Shown piece after piece: positions 49,151 to 59,395 of a stretch of 64,000 nt of DNA (the first letter of the stretch is position 1; every line of letters begins with the position of its first letter). A program made the translations under genes and the position numbers. The notes under the pieces were generated by a model. That model worked only from the letters and a program-made list of their open reading frames with translations, ran no database searches and had not been told where the DNA came from. This DNA is from Mycolicibacterium boenickei. Its GTDB lineage: Bacteria > Actinomycetota > Actinomycetes > Mycobacteriales > Mycobacteriaceae. The DNA is taken from contig NZ_AP022579.1 of NCBI RefSeq assembly GCF_010731295.1, positions 1,736,001 through 1,800,000 on the forward strand, written 5' to 3'.

Positions 49151-52100
49151 TCACCGATGGAGACGGCGCAGCTGGGCTGAGGCCACCGACAGCACCGCCA
49201 AATCAGGTTCGGCGGAATCGAGGAACTCGTCGAGTGTGCGCTTGGCCCGGTCTAGGCGTGGCCGGTTGTAGGCCTCGAAGTCACGGATGGTGCTTGTGGC
49301 GTGGGCGCCGTCGATCCCGTGCCTGGTGACGTCGATCGTGAGATCACGCAATGAGCGGTACAGGTCCTCTCGAAGGGCAAGTCGGGCCTGGGCGTGCCAG
49401 CGGCCACCTCGGGGAAGCGAGGACACGGCCAGTAGCAGCCGATCCACCCCCAGCCGGTCCGACAGCTCGAAGTAGATCCTGGCCAGTGGAGCCGAGTCCT
49501 CCTTGTGGACATGAGCCACCTCGATGATGTCCAGAAGGCTGAACGCATAGAGCGATTCGCTGATCCGGTGGGCGATGTTGTCCGGCACGCCGCGAGTCAC
49601 CAGATCGTCGTGCGCCGCCAAGACGGTGTCTCGCTCTTGGCCCCGCAGCATCGATCCCAACTGCCCGCGCAGCCTCGCCACCTGGTTGCTGAATCGCGTG
49701 ATCTCGCTGTCGATTTCGAGCGGTTGCGGTCGGTTGAGCACAAACCATCGGGCAGCCCGGTCGAGTAGGCGCCGGCCTTCGATGATCATCGCGTTTGTCA
49801 GCGCGGGCGAAAGGTCGGCGGCATAGATATCCGACCAGAGCGTGTCGAGATCGAAGACCTCTGACACCACTGCGTGCGCCCGAACGATATCGGCTGGGGC
49901 AGCACCGGTTTCCTCGGAGAGCCGGAATGCGAAGGTCAGCCCCGAGGTGGCCAGCACGCCGTTGACGACCGAGGTGGCGGTGATCTCCCGGCGCAGCGGA
50001 TGCTCCGGGAGCGGCTCGCCGAGCTGACGCCGTAGCGTCGGCGGGAAGTACCGGGTCAGCAGCGAGACGAAATATGGGTCGTCGAACGTCTCGTCGCGAA
50101 GCAATTGTTCCTTGAGGTCGAGCTTCACGTGCGCCAACAATGTGGCCAGTTGCGGAGAGGTAAGGCCACGGCCGTCCTTGGCGAGATCGGCGAATTCGGC
50201 TGGGGTGGGCATGTTCTCGCGGGAGCGGTGCAGCCCGCGGCGAGCTTCCAGGTCAGCCGTCATCCGGGCGTGCACATCGACCATCTGGGCGGAGTTGGAC
50301 CGGGCATCGCTGAGCAGACGATTGTGTGCCTGGTTGTTGGCCACGACGAGCTGCGCCACTTCGCCTGTCATCTCGGCCAAGAGCCGGTTGCGGGCGTTGC
50401 CGGTGAGCAGGCCGGACCGTGCGGCGGAGTCCAGCAAGATCTTGATGTTGACCTCGTGGTCGGAGCAGTCCACTCCGGCGGCGTTGTCGATGGCATCGGT
50501 ATTGACGAGGCCGCCGCGCCGGGCGTATTGGATGCGGGCGCGTTGGGACAGCCCGAGGTTGCCGCCCTCGACGATCACCCGCGCCCGGACCTCCTCGGCG
50601 TCCACTCGCACCGGATCGTTGACCTTGTCGGCGATGTCGGAGTGCTGTTCGTCGCCGGCCTTGATGTAGGTGCCGATTCCGCCGTTGAACAACAGGTCCA
50701 CCGGCGCACGCAGGATGTGGCTGATCAGTTCGGTGGGAGTGAGCCGGGTCTGGTCGTCGTCGAGGCCGAGGGCGGCGCGCATCTCCGGTGTGGTGGCAAT
50801 GGTCTTCGCGGTTCGCGGCCATACCCCGCCACCCGCGCTGATCACCGAACGGTCATAGTCGTCCCAGCAAGACTGAGGCAGCTCGAACAGCCGTTGGCGT
50901 TCCTTGCGGGCGAGCATGGTGTCGGGCTGCGGGTCGACGAAGATGTGCCGGTGATCGAATGCGGCCACCAGCTGCAGGCCGGGACGCAACAGCATGCCGT
51001 TGCCGAAGACGTCCCCGCTCATATCGCCGACGCCGACAGCAGTGAACTCGTCGGTCGCCGAATCGATACCGAGTTCGGCCAGGTGGGTGTCGCCGCTGAC
51101 CCAGGCGCCGCGAGCGGTGATGCCCATCGCCTTGTGGTCGTAGCCGGCCGAGCCGCCGGAGGCGAAGGCATCGCCCATCCAGTAACCGCGGTTGAGCGCC
51201 ACCGCATTGGCGGAATCGGAGAATGTGGCGGTGCCCTTGTCCGCGGCCACCACGAGGTAGGGGTCGGGTCCGTCGTGGCACACCACTCCGCCGAAGCGGG
51301 GCCGATCTTCGGAATCTGACGGGGCGGTCTTGTCGACCACGTCGAGCAGTGCGGCGATGAACTGCCGGTAGCTCCGTAACCCCTGCACGCGGGGTGATTG
51401 GTCCGCTTTCGGCCGGGCTTTGACGACGAAGACACCCTTGGCGCCGACCGGCACGATCATCGCGTTCTTGACCGCCTGCGCCTTCACCAGTCCGAGGACC
51501 TCGGTGCGGTAGTCGTCGTGGCGGTCCGACCAGCGCAGCCCGCCGCGGGCCACCAGTCCGAAGCGAAGGTGCAGACCTTCGAATTCCGGTGAATAGACGA
51601 AGATTTCGGAAAGAGGTCGAGGCTGTGGCAGCTCGTCGATGGACTGAGCGTCGAATTTGTGAACCAGATAGGGCGCCCAGACCGTGAGTGCGTCAGGCGC
51701 GAATGCGTTGGTGCGTACGGTGGCGTTGATCAGGTTGTGGTACGTGCGCAGGATCCGGTCGGCATCGATGTGCAGCACGTGATCGATCTCGGTGGCCACC
51801 CGCTGCTCGGCCTCGGCGATGCGGGCGATGCGGTGGGGGCTGTCGGCGGGCTGCTCGGTGCGGTCGAACCGGGCCTCGAACAGGTCGAGCAGTGCACGCG
51901 TGGCCGCCGGGTTGTCCAGCAGGACTCGTTGAATGCGGGTCTGGCCGTAGGGCAACGGCAGCTGCCGGAGGTATCGGCTGTAGCTGCGCAGCACGGTGAC
52001 CTGCCGCCAGCTCAGGGCGGCTCGCAGGAGCAGCGCGTTGAATCCGTCCGATTCGACCCGGCCGGCCCACATCGCCCGGAAGGTCTCGCGGATGCGATCG

Positions 52101-52462
52101 ACGGTGTCGTCCTGCGGCTGAGCGACCGCGTCGACGACGTCGGAACCGGGCTGCAAGAGCAGGTGGTAGACGTGGCAGACCCGCCCGTCCGGCCTGGTCC
52201 AGGTACCCGCCTGTTCCTCGAGGACCTCCAGGTCCATGCTTTGCAGTGCGGGCAGCATCCGGCGCAACGGAACCGGATCGAGCGCGGCGAGCGCGAAGTT
52301 CAGCCGTCCGTCAGCGCTGCCGGTCCAGTCGAGGTTCACCTCGACGGCATCGCCCATCAGATCGTTGAGCGCAGCGGCCGCGAGCAGCCGGCTGGGTACC
52401 ACAACCCCGGCCTGCTGATCCTGCATGACGGGCGCAATGGGGTTGGCGCGCAACGAGTCCAC
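49151..52462 (-). CDS. NAD-dependent glutamate dehydrogenase, large-type (L_990-like class)
   Basis: About 1103 residues. Glutamate-dehydrogenase catalytic motifs are FGLVARGGLRWSDRHDDYRT and AVKNAMIVPVGAKGVFVVKA, and the dinucleotide domain has GVGDMSGDVFGNGMLL and VIVEGGNLGLSQRARIQYA. The length is shorter than the usual 1600-residue mycobacterial GDH-180 and fits the roughly 1000-residue class; M. smegmatis has one of each. It deaminates glutamate to 2-oxoglutarate, or runs in reverse under high ammonium. The GTG has GAGGAG upstream. Confidence 0.9.
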   Translation of the reverse strand: MDSLRANPIAPVMQDQQAGVVVPSRLLAAAALNDLMGDAVEVNLDWTGSADGRLNFALAALDPVPLRRMLPALQSMDLEVLEEQAGTWTRPDGRVCHVYHLLLQPGSDVVDAVAQPQDDTVDRIRETFRAMWAGRVESDGFNALLLRAALSWRQVTVLRSYSRYLRQLPLPYGQTRIQRVLLDNPAATRALLDLFEARFDRTEQPADSPHRIARIAEAEQRVATEIDHVLHIDADRILRTYHNLINATVRTNAFAPDALTVWAPYLVHKFDAQSIDELPQPRPLSEIFVYSPEFEGLHLRFGLVARGGLRWSDRHDDYRTEVLGLVKAQAVKNAMIVPVGAKGVFVVKARPKADQSPRVQGLRSYRQFIAALLDVVDKTAPSDSEDRPRFGGVVCHDGPDPYLVVAADKGTATFSDSANAVALNRGYWMGDAFASGGSAGYDHKAMGITARGAWVSGDTHLAELGIDSATDEFTAVGVGDMSGDVFGNGMLLRPGLQLVAAFDHRHIFVDPQPDTMLARKERQRLFELPQSCWDDYDRSVISAGGGVWPRTAKTIATTPEMRAALGLDDDQTRLTPTELISHILRAPVDLLFNGGIGTYIKAGDEQHSDIADKVNDPVRVDAEEVRARVIVEGGNLGLSQRARIQYARRGGLVNTDAIDNAAGVDCSDHEVNIKILLDSAARSGLLTGNARNRLLAEMTGEVAQLVVANNQAHNRLLSDARSNSAQMVDVHARMTADLEARRGLHRSRENMPTPAEFADLAKDGRGLTSPQLATLLAHVKLDLKEQLLRDETFDDPYFVSLLTRYFPPTLRRQLGEPLPEHPLRREITATSVVNGVLATSGLTFAFRLSEETGAAPADIVRAHAVVSEVFDLDTLWSDIYAADLSPALTNAMIIEGRRLLDRAARWFVLNRPQPLEIDSEITRFSNQVARLRGQLGSMLRGQERDTVLAAHDDLVTRGVPDNIAHRISESLYAFSLLDIIEVAHVHKEDSAPLARIYFELSDRLGVDRLLLAVSSLPRGGRWHAQARLALREDLYRSLRDLTIDVTRHGIDGAHATSTIRDFEAYNRPRLDRAKRTLDEFLDSAEPDLAVLSVASAQLRRLHR

Positions 52463-52649
52463 GGTTGCAATCTCCTCAATCGTCGTTGATCGATGCCGTC
52501 GGTTGCGTTCGACGGTTGGACCAATCCTGTGGTGTGGAGCACGCGTTCGAGGGTTGCAAAGTGTCAGCGAAATGGTGCTGGTCGTTACATTGTGTCGGCC
52601 GAAGCCGGCAGCAGCGTCGAGGCAACCGACCTGCCTGGCGAGAGGCCGG

Positions 52650-53348
52650 TCAGATCGGCTGACTGGTAAGCCATTCGACCGCGGCCGCCCAGTGTTCGGC
52701 CGCGGGGTTGATCTGCTCGCCGTGAGGCAGCCTGTGGTACTCGCGTAACTCGACGCTGTCACCGTCGCGGAGCGCGGCATCGCGATAGTCGCGGGAATGT
52801 GCGGCGGGCACCCGGACGTCGTCGAGCCCGTGGGTGATGAGGACGGGGCGGCCGACGGGAAGCTGGTATCGCGGGGATGCCATGCAGTAAGCATCGGGGT
52901 TCTCCTCGGGCGTGGCGCCGATGAACTCGATCGCGGCGTCCTCACCGAGGCCTTCGTCGAAGGTGCGTCGCACGTCCGTCACCGGCGACAGAGCCAAGAC
53001 GAGGTGGGCCTGCCGGGCGTTGAGCAATGCCAGCTCCCCACCCACGGAATGACCGATCAGCACGATGCGCTTCCTTGCGGACGTCTCGCGCACTGCGAAT
53101 GAGACTGCGGCTGTGGCATCTTCGAGGGTCTCCGGGTATCCGCCGTCCCGGCCGACACGCCGGTACTCGATGTTGGCGACGTCCCATCCGCGCGCCGCCA
53201 GGTCGGCGGCGAGCGGATCCATCAGATCGGCGCCGAAGGTCCCGCGCCAGTAGCCGCCATGGATCAGCACTGCGAGGCCGATGCATGGCGACGAGGGCGC
53301 CCATCGATCGACGTATTGCTCGGGGTGGGAGCCGTACGCATGTCTCAT
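52650..53348 (-). CDS. Alpha/beta hydrolase (esterase-like)
   Basis: A 232-residue protein. AVLIHGGYWRGTFGADLMD is the oxyanion-hole HGG motif, VLIGHSVGGELALL the nucleophile elbow (Ser), VLITHGLDDVRVPAAHSRDY the acid region (Asp) and YHRLPHGEQINP the catalytic histidine. This set resembles BD-FAE/kynurenine-formamidase-like enzymes, so a small-ester or formamide substrate is possible. It ends 10 bp after the DapB-fold gene upstream, so the two are likely co-transcribed. Confidence 0.88.
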   Translation of the reverse strand: MRHAYGSHPEQYVDRWAPSSPCIGLAVLIHGGYWRGTFGADLMDPLAADLAARGWDVANIEYRRVGRDGGYPETLEDATAAVSFAVRETSARKRIVLIGHSVGGELALLNARQAHLVLALSPVTDVRRTFDEGLGEDAAIEFIGATPEENPDAYCMASPRYQLPVGRPVLITHGLDDVRVPAAHSRDYRDAALRDGDSVELREYHRLPHGEQINPAAEHWAAAVEWLTSQPI

Positions 53349-53358
53349 GCAGTCGGTT

Positions 53359-54423
53359 CTAGCTCATCGGCACGACTCCCCGCGGCAGGACCAACGGGAG
53401 ATCGTTGTAGGTGACGATGCCGGGCGCGGCGTTTACCACCGCGGGGATCGCGTTGATCGGGGGAGTCGCGGTCATGATGTGCCCCAACACCATGAACTCC
53501 TCCAGGGTGGTGGCCTCGAAGTCCGGCGGCGGCAAGAAGCCGACCTTCATCGTCACGGTCGGCCGGCCGGCCACCTCGATCACCCAGCCATCCTGGTCTA
53601 TCTGCCAATCCGGTTGCAGGGTCTGGCCTTTGCGCCACCGCAGGGTGAGTTCGACGCGGGTCTTGTCGCCCACGATCCCCTTCCAGCTGACGAACACGCC
53701 CGCGACTCCACCCGCCGGGATGGTCCACGAGCCGAGGTCGAGATCCTCCGTGGTCTGGGCATACTCGGCGTCGCAGCGGACCTCGTCGAACTCGATGCCC
53801 AGCGCGTCGCCGATCATCCGTACCGCCTCGCCGAACACTCCGGTGCCGTGGGCCGTCATGGCCTGCAGGTCGGGGTGATCGATGGGCTGGCCGAACCCGA
53901 CCGGCTTCTCGGTTTCCGGCGAATCGTAGAACGTGGTGTCGGCGGCCTCGTTGACGGTGACCTTGTCGACGCGGTCGCAGATGCCTGCCGCCACGATCGC
54001 CAGTTGGTTGACGTAGCCCGGGCTGATGCCCGATCCGAACATGGTCGCTCCGCCCTTGCGGCAGGCCTCGGTGATCCGGTCGCGGCCCTCACCCTGGTTG
54101 TGTCCGGTGATGAATGAGGCGGTCGCGACGACATTGACTCCGGCGGAAAGAATTTCGACGAGCTCATCGACGTTGATCCACATCGGGTTGTAGACAACAG
54201 CATCCGGCTTCAGGGCCAGCAGTGCCTGCACGTCGTTGGTGGCGGTGACCCCGAGATGCTCGATGCCGACGAGCTCACCGACGTCCTTACCGGCCTTGTC
54301 CGGAGACCATGCGTAACAGCCGATCAGCTCCAGATTCGGGTTGCGGGCTATGGCTGCCACCGAACTCTTGCCGACGTTTCCCGTCGTCCACTGGACAACC
54401 CGGTACGGAGAAGTTTGTGACAT
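53359..54423 (-). CDS. DapB-fold NAD(P)-dependent dehydrogenase
   Basis: A 354-residue protein. YRVVQWTTGNVGKSSVAAIA is the N-terminal Rossmann region typical of proteins annotated as dihydrodipicolinate reductase-like in mycobacteria. A C-terminal domain follows (GWVIEVAGRPTVTMKVGFLP, LEEFMVLGHIMTATPPINAI). It lacks the DapB substrate signature, so lysine synthesis is unlikely; amine dehydrogenase-like members of the fold exist. AAGGGAG lies about 8 nt before the ATG. Divergent from a TetR gene. Confidence 0.78.
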   Translation of the reverse strand: MSQTSPYRVVQWTTGNVGKSSVAAIARNPNLELIGCYAWSPDKAGKDVGELVGIEHLGVTATNDVQALLALKPDAVVYNPMWINVDELVEILSAGVNVVATASFITGHNQGEGRDRITEACRKGGATMFGSGISPGYVNQLAIVAAGICDRVDKVTVNEAADTTFYDSPETEKPVGFGQPIDHPDLQAMTAHGTGVFGEAVRMIGDALGIEFDEVRCDAEYAQTTEDLDLGSWTIPAGGVAGVFVSWKGIVGDKTRVELTLRWRKGQTLQPDWQIDQDGWVIEVAGRPTVTMKVGFLPPPDFEATTLEEFMVLGHIMTATPPINAIPAVVNAAPGIVTYNDLPLVLPRGVVPMS

Positions 54424-54524
54424 CGCGGCGGCTCCCTTGCTCGGTTTCGGGCAGTTTTCCACGACCGTGAGAAAAAAGGAAGAGTGGACCGACCGGAACT
54501 GCCGGAGCAACTAGGATTTGTGGT

Positions 54525-55193
54525 GTGACCACCGAAAACGCGCCGCGACGCGGGCGGGGACGTCCGCCGCGTATCGATCAGGACAAGATCGTCGCCGCGG
54601 CCCGCGCCCTTGCGCCGGGTGCGCTGACGATGCAGGCGGTGGCCGATGCGCTCGGGGTGGACCGCACCACGCTGCACTACTACGTGGGTGACCGTGACGG
54701 TCTGCTCGAACTGGTGGTGGCCGACCTGTTCGAGACCGAGTTGCGTTCGATCAAGCTGCCCGAGGGTGCGAGCTGGCAGGAGATCCTGCGGGCCTATGGC
54801 AACGCCATCCGCCAGGGCGTGCTCAAACTCGGCGTGACGGCCACGAGCTTCCGGTTGCGCGGGACCAGCGGAGCCGCCAGCCTTGCGTTGGCCGAGCAGG
54901 TGTTGCGCGCCTTGACCAACGGTGGATTCCGGTCCGAAGACGCGGGGCGGGTCCTCACCCTGGTGTCCGGGCTCGCCATGTCAGCGGCGCACGATGTGCT
55001 CGGCTCGGCGGAGTCTCGGTTGCATCATCAGACGCCCGAGGTGGTGCGCGCCCTCAAAGACCTGCCGTCCGGTGACTTCCCGCTGCTGAGCGGCGTGGTG
55101 GCCGGTCGGGGTGTCGACGCGACCGCCGCCCAGGACTTCGAATTCAACCTCGACATCGTGATTGCCGGCCTGGAGCGATTCCTGGCCGAATAG
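54525..55193 (+). CDS. TetR family transcriptional regulator
   Basis: A 222-residue protein. An AT-hook-like N-terminus (RRGRGRPPRIDQDKI) is followed by LTMQAVADALGVDRTTLHYY then VGDRDGLLEL. The C-terminal TetR_C-type domain has SLALAEQVLRALTNGGF. It is divergent from the DapB-fold gene and lies 110 bp upstream of mmpS-mmpL, so it could control either. Confidence 0.9.
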   Translation: MTTENAPRRGRGRPPRIDQDKIVAAARALAPGALTMQAVADALGVDRTTLHYYVGDRDGLLELVVADLFETELRSIKLPEGASWQEILRAYGNAIRQGVLKLGVTATSFRLRGTSGAASLALAEQVLRALTNGGFRSEDAGRVLTLVSGLAMSAAHDVLGSAESRLHHQTPEVVRALKDLPSGDFPLLSGVVAGRGVDATAAQDFEFNLDIVIAGLERFLAE

Positions 55194-55303
55194 GGCCGGG
55201 TCGTGGTCGGGGCGTGTCTCGAGTACAGTGCTCAGCATCCTCTTAGGCGGAACTCGAGTTCCGTCTGGGTAAATTGTGAATAGCAGGTCGGGGAGGCGCA
55301 ACT

Positions 55304-55732
55304 GTGGTCCGGTTGCTCAAAAAAGCGTGGATACCGCTGGTGCTGGTGGTGGTCGTCGCTTTGGGCGCGTACGCGATCCTTCGAATTCGTGAGTCCAACC
55401 ATCACGTACCGAGGGCCGCGGACGGCTCCGGAATTACCGCGAATTTCAATCCGAAGCACATCACGTACGAGGTCAGCGGGTCCGGCGGAACCGCGAATCT
55501 GAACTATCTCGACGAGAACGGTCAACCCCATCTCATCGAAAACACCCCGTTGCCTTGGTCGTTCACGATCGTGACCACGCTGCCCTCGATGTCGGCGAAC
55601 ATCATGGCCCAGGGCGATCGTGACGTCAGCGACCTCCGGTGCCGGGTGACCGTCGACGGCGAGGTCCGCGACGACCGGGCGAGTACCGACACCGTCAAAC
55701 CGTTCATCTACTGCTTGGTGAAATCCGTATGA
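55304..55732 (+). CDS. MmpS family protein
   Basis: A 142-residue protein with one N-terminal membrane helix (AWIPLVLVVVVALGAYAIL) and a periplasmic domain with FNPKHITYEVSGSGGTANLN and YLDENGQPHLIENTPLPWSF, both characteristic of MmpS. The cysteines in LRCRVTVDGE and IYCLVKS are conserved. It supports its MmpL partner in export of lipids or siderophores. GGGGAGG lies 7 nt before the GTG. It is coupled to mmpL by ATGA. Confidence 0.93.
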   Translation: MVRLLKKAWIPLVLVVVVALGAYAILRIRESNHHVPRAADGSGITANFNPKHITYEVSGSGGTANLNYLDENGQPHLIENTPLPWSFTIVTTLPSMSANIMAQGDRDVSDLRCRVTVDGEVRDDRASTDTVKPFIYCLVKSV

Positions 55733-58608
55733 GCAACGCGCATTCGAAGCCCCACCGGCCGTTCATCGGCCACATGGTCCGGATCTTCTCGCTGCCGATC
55801 ATCGTGTTCTGGGTGCTCGTGGTGGTTGCCCTGGGCACCCTGGTGCCCTCGCTCGACAAAGTCGCCGAGGCCCGGCAAGTCCCGCTCAGCCCGACGAATT
55901 CGGCTTCGTACCAGGGGATGCTGAACATCGGCAAGGTGTTTCAGCAGTACGACTCGGACTCGTCGGCAATGGTGGTGCTGGAGGGTGACGACAAACTCGG
56001 CGATGAAGCCCACAAGTTCTACGACCAGATCGTCGACAAGCTCGAGGCCGACCGCGAGCACGTACAGAACGTTCAGGACTTCTGGAGCGATCCGCTGACC
56101 GCGGCCGGTTCGCAGAGCGTGGACGGCAAGTCCGCGTATGTGCAGATCTTCCTCAACGGCTCGCAGGGCACCAGTGCCAGCCACGAATCGGTGGCCGCGG
56201 TGCGCGACATCGTGGCCTCAGTGCCCGCGCCGCCGGGCATCAAGGCCCATGTCGCCGGCAACACCGTGCTCAACGCCGACACCCAGGTCGCCGGGCATCA
56301 AAGCATGGCGACGATGGAGTTGGTGTCGGTCGCCGTCATCATCGTGATGCTGCTGTTCATCTACCGGTCCATCGTGACGATGCTGGTGTCGATGGTCATC
56401 ATCGGCCTGGAACTGTTTGCCGCACAAGGTGTCACGGCAGCAGCGGGCTATGTGAACATCATCGGCCTCACCCCGTACGCGGTCAGCATGGTGACCATGC
56501 TCTCCCTGGCCGCGGGAACCGATTACGTGATCTTCCTCCTCGGCCGGTATCACGAGGAGAGATCGAAGGGCCTGGAGAAAGAGGACGCGTTCTACGTCGC
56601 GTATCACGGTGTCTCCCATGTCATCCTGGGCTCCGGCTTGACCATCGCGGGTGCGTGCATGTGCTTGACGATGACGACGCTGCCGTACTTCCAGACCATG
56701 GGTCTGCCGTGCGCGATCGCGATCCTGGTGATCATCGCCGCCGCCTTGACGCTGGCCCCGGCAGTGCTGACCGTCGCCTCGAAGTTCGGCCTGCTCGATC
56801 CCAAACGGGAGCTCTCCACCAGGGGCTGGCGCAAGGTCGGCACGTCCGTGGTGCGCTGGCCGATTCCGATCATTTTTGTGACCAGCCTGATCGCCATCAT
56901 CGGCTTCGTCAGCCTGCTGACGTATGTGCCGCAGTACAACGACCAGAAGTTCACCCCCGCCGACATGCCGGCCAACCTGGCCATGGGGGTGGCCGACCGG
57001 CACTTCTCCCAGGCACGCATGAACCCCGAACTGTTGATGCTCGAGGCCGACCACGATCTGCGCAATCCTGCCGACATGCTGGTCATCGATCGCGTCGCCA
57101 AGGGCGTGGTGCATATGCGCGGTATCGAACGGGTACAGACCATCACTCGTCCGCTGGGCTCGCCCATCGAGCACAGCTCCATCCCGTTCCTGCTCGGCGC
57201 GCAGAACGCCGGCACGCTGCAGGGCGCGAAGTTCAACAACGACAACTCGGCGCAGATGCTGGAGCAGGCCGACGAGATGGCCCGCACCGTCGCGAGCATG
57301 GAACGTATGTACACGCTGATGACCGAGCTGACGGCCACCACGCACAGCATGGTGGGCCGCACGCACGACATGGTCGAAGCCACCAAGGAGATGCGCGACA
57401 ACCTGGCCGACTTCGACGATTTCTTCCGGCCGCTGCGCAACTACCTGTACTGGGAGCCGCACTGCTTCGACATCCCGATCTGTCAGTCGATGCGGTCGAT
57501 CTTCGACACGTTGGACGGCATCGACAAGCTCACTGACGAAATGCAGGGGCTGACAATCGATATGGACCGTATGGATCAGCTGATGCCGCAGATGCTGCCG
57601 GTGCTGCGCTCGACGATTGACTCGATGTCGCGCATGAAGGACTTCATGATCTCGACCCACAGCGTCATGGCCGGCACCCAGGCTCAGCAACAGGAACTAG
57701 CCAAGGGCGCCACCGAGATCGGCCTGTACTTCGATCAGGCCAAGAACGACGACTTCTTCTACCTACCACCGGATGTGTTCCAGAACCCCGACTTCGAACG
57801 GGGCCTGAAGATGTTCGTCTCACCGGACGGTCACGCGGTTCGCTACATCATCACCCACCAGGGCGACCCGGCCTCGGTCGAGGGCATCGCCCACGTGCGT
57901 GACCTCAAAGACGTTGTCGCCGACGCGGTCAAAGGCACACCGCTGGCCAACGCGAAGGTGTCCCTGGCCGGTACCGCATCGATGTATGCCGATATGCAGG
58001 ACGGAGTCAAGACCGATCTGATGATCGCGATCATCGCGTCGATGATCCTGATCTTCGCGATCATGTTGATCATCACCCGAAGTGTGGTGGCCGCCTTGGT
58101 GATCGTCGGCACCGTGGCCGCGTCACTGGGCACCGCATGCGGTTTGTCGGTGCTGTTGTGGCAGGACATTCTCGGGCTCGGCGTGCAATGGATCGTGATC
58201 CCGTTGTCGATGGTGATCCTGCTCGCGGTGGGCTCGGACTACAACCTGCTGGTGGTCTCCCGTCTTCGGGAGGAGATCCATGCCGGACTCAACACGGGCA
58301 TCATCCGCGCCGTGGGTGCCACCGGACGCGTCGTCACCGCGGCCGGGCTGGTGTTCGCGTTCACGATGGCGTCGATGATCGTCAGTGACCTGCGGGTGAT
58401 CGGCCAGCTGGGCACCACCATCGGTATCGGCCTGATCGTCGACACGCTGATCGTGCGTTCGTTCATGACGCCGTCGATCGCCGCGGCGCTGGGCCGCTGG
58501 TTCTGGTGGCCGCTCAACACCTTTGAGATCACCAGGCAGGGCCGCCTCGATCGGGAACGGAAGAAGCTCGACGACGCAACCGCTCCCATTCCGACGACGA
58601 CGGCATGA
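55729..58608 (+). CDS. MmpL family RND transporter
   Basis: A 959-residue, proton-driven exporter with two sets of helices and a large central coiled-coil loop between about residues 450 and 730 (MLEQADEMARTVASMERMYT), a feature of the MmpL4/5-like group. The two Asp-Tyr proton-relay pairs are in SLAAGTDYVIFLLGRYHEER and LLAVGSDYNLLVVSRLREE. It probably exports a lipid, siderophore or drug together with MmpS. It overlaps MmpS and the downstream TetR gene, so all three are translated together. Confidence 0.94.
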   Translation: MSNAHSKPHRPFIGHMVRIFSLPIIVFWVLVVVALGTLVPSLDKVAEARQVPLSPTNSASYQGMLNIGKVFQQYDSDSSAMVVLEGDDKLGDEAHKFYDQIVDKLEADREHVQNVQDFWSDPLTAAGSQSVDGKSAYVQIFLNGSQGTSASHESVAAVRDIVASVPAPPGIKAHVAGNTVLNADTQVAGHQSMATMELVSVAVIIVMLLFIYRSIVTMLVSMVIIGLELFAAQGVTAAAGYVNIIGLTPYAVSMVTMLSLAAGTDYVIFLLGRYHEERSKGLEKEDAFYVAYHGVSHVILGSGLTIAGACMCLTMTTLPYFQTMGLPCAIAILVIIAAALTLAPAVLTVASKFGLLDPKRELSTRGWRKVGTSVVRWPIPIIFVTSLIAIIGFVSLLTYVPQYNDQKFTPADMPANLAMGVADRHFSQARMNPELLMLEADHDLRNPADMLVIDRVAKGVVHMRGIERVQTITRPLGSPIEHSSIPFLLGAQNAGTLQGAKFNNDNSAQMLEQADEMARTVASMERMYTLMTELTATTHSMVGRTHDMVEATKEMRDNLADFDDFFRPLRNYLYWEPHCFDIPICQSMRSIFDTLDGIDKLTDEMQGLTIDMDRMDQLMPQMLPVLRSTIDSMSRMKDFMISTHSVMAGTQAQQQELAKGATEIGLYFDQAKNDDFFYLPPDVFQNPDFERGLKMFVSPDGHAVRYIITHQGDPASVEGIAHVRDLKDVVADAVKGTPLANAKVSLAGTASMYADMQDGVKTDLMIAIIASMILIFAIMLIITRSVVAALVIVGTVAASLGTACGLSVLLWQDILGLGVQWIVIPLSMVILLAVGSDYNLLVVSRLREEIHAGLNTGIIRAVGATGRVVTAAGLVFAFTMASMIVSDLRVIGQLGTTIGIGLIVDTLIVRSFMTPSIAAALGRWFWWPLNTFEITRQGRLDRERKKLDDATAPIPTTTA

Positions 58609-59240
58609 CCGTGATGACGGGCCGCGACGATCCGCCGGACGCAGAGTCGAAGCTGCGCAGGCGCACCGACGGTCGACTCGACCGGTCGCGTGACGCGGCC
58701 ATCCTCAACGCGGCATTGGCAGCCTTGGCGGAGAACGGTTACGTCAACACCAACATGAACGACATCGCCGCGCGAGCCGGTGTCGGCAAGGCGGCGATCT
58801 ACCGCCGCTGGTCGTCGAAGGCCGCGCTGATCACCGATGCACTCGTGTACTGGCGGCCTGACCTGCTGGACGACGATGCGCCTGACACCGGCAGCCTGGA
58901 AGGCGATTTCGACGAAATCGTGCGTCGGGCGGTGCGCAACGACGAGGAGCACTTCTCCTACGACCTGGTGCTGAGGGCCGCGGTCGAGGCCACTCACGAT
59001 CCGCATCTCGCTTCGGCCCTCGACGATCTCATGCTCCTCAAGGGCAGGCGCGTGGTGACCGCGATCCTGGAGCGGGCCGCTGCCCGGGGTGAGGTGGCAG
59101 CCGACCGGGACTGGTCACTGGTTGCCGACGTGATGACCGGGATGTGTCTGATGCGGGTGATCAGCGGGCAGAGCATTGACGCGAAGTTCATCCGCGACGT
59201 CATCGACACGTTGATCCTGCCTGCGGTGCGCGACCGGTGA
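58605..59240 (+). CDS. TetR family regulator in mmpS-mmpL operon
   Basis: A 211-residue protein. The HTH is TNMNDIAARAGVGKAAIYRR then WSSKAALI. The C-terminal domain resembles the TetR_C_16-type (DLVLRAAVEATHDPHLASAL). It begins in the stop codon of mmpL (ATGA), so it is a feedback member of the operon. Its binding site was not identified with confidence. Confidence 0.92.
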   Translation: MTVMTGRDDPPDAESKLRRRTDGRLDRSRDAAILNAALAALAENGYVNTNMNDIAARAGVGKAAIYRRWSSKAALITDALVYWRPDLLDDDAPDTGSLEGDFDEIVRRAVRNDEEHFSYDLVLRAAVEATHDPHLASALDDLMLLKGRRVVTAILERAAARGEVAADRDWSLVADVMTGMCLMRVISGQSIDAKFIRDVIDTLILPAVRDR

Positions 59241-59395
59241 CGGTGGTGCCGAGAACCTGACCGTCAGTGGTCGCGACACCGTTGATCGGTGTAGGTTTGT
59301 GGTTAGGCCTGACGTTGAACCGTCAGTCGGCGATTAACGATCGCCTGCCATCCAATGCCAGTGCGGTAGTCCCGCACCTCTCAAGGACACTCTTC

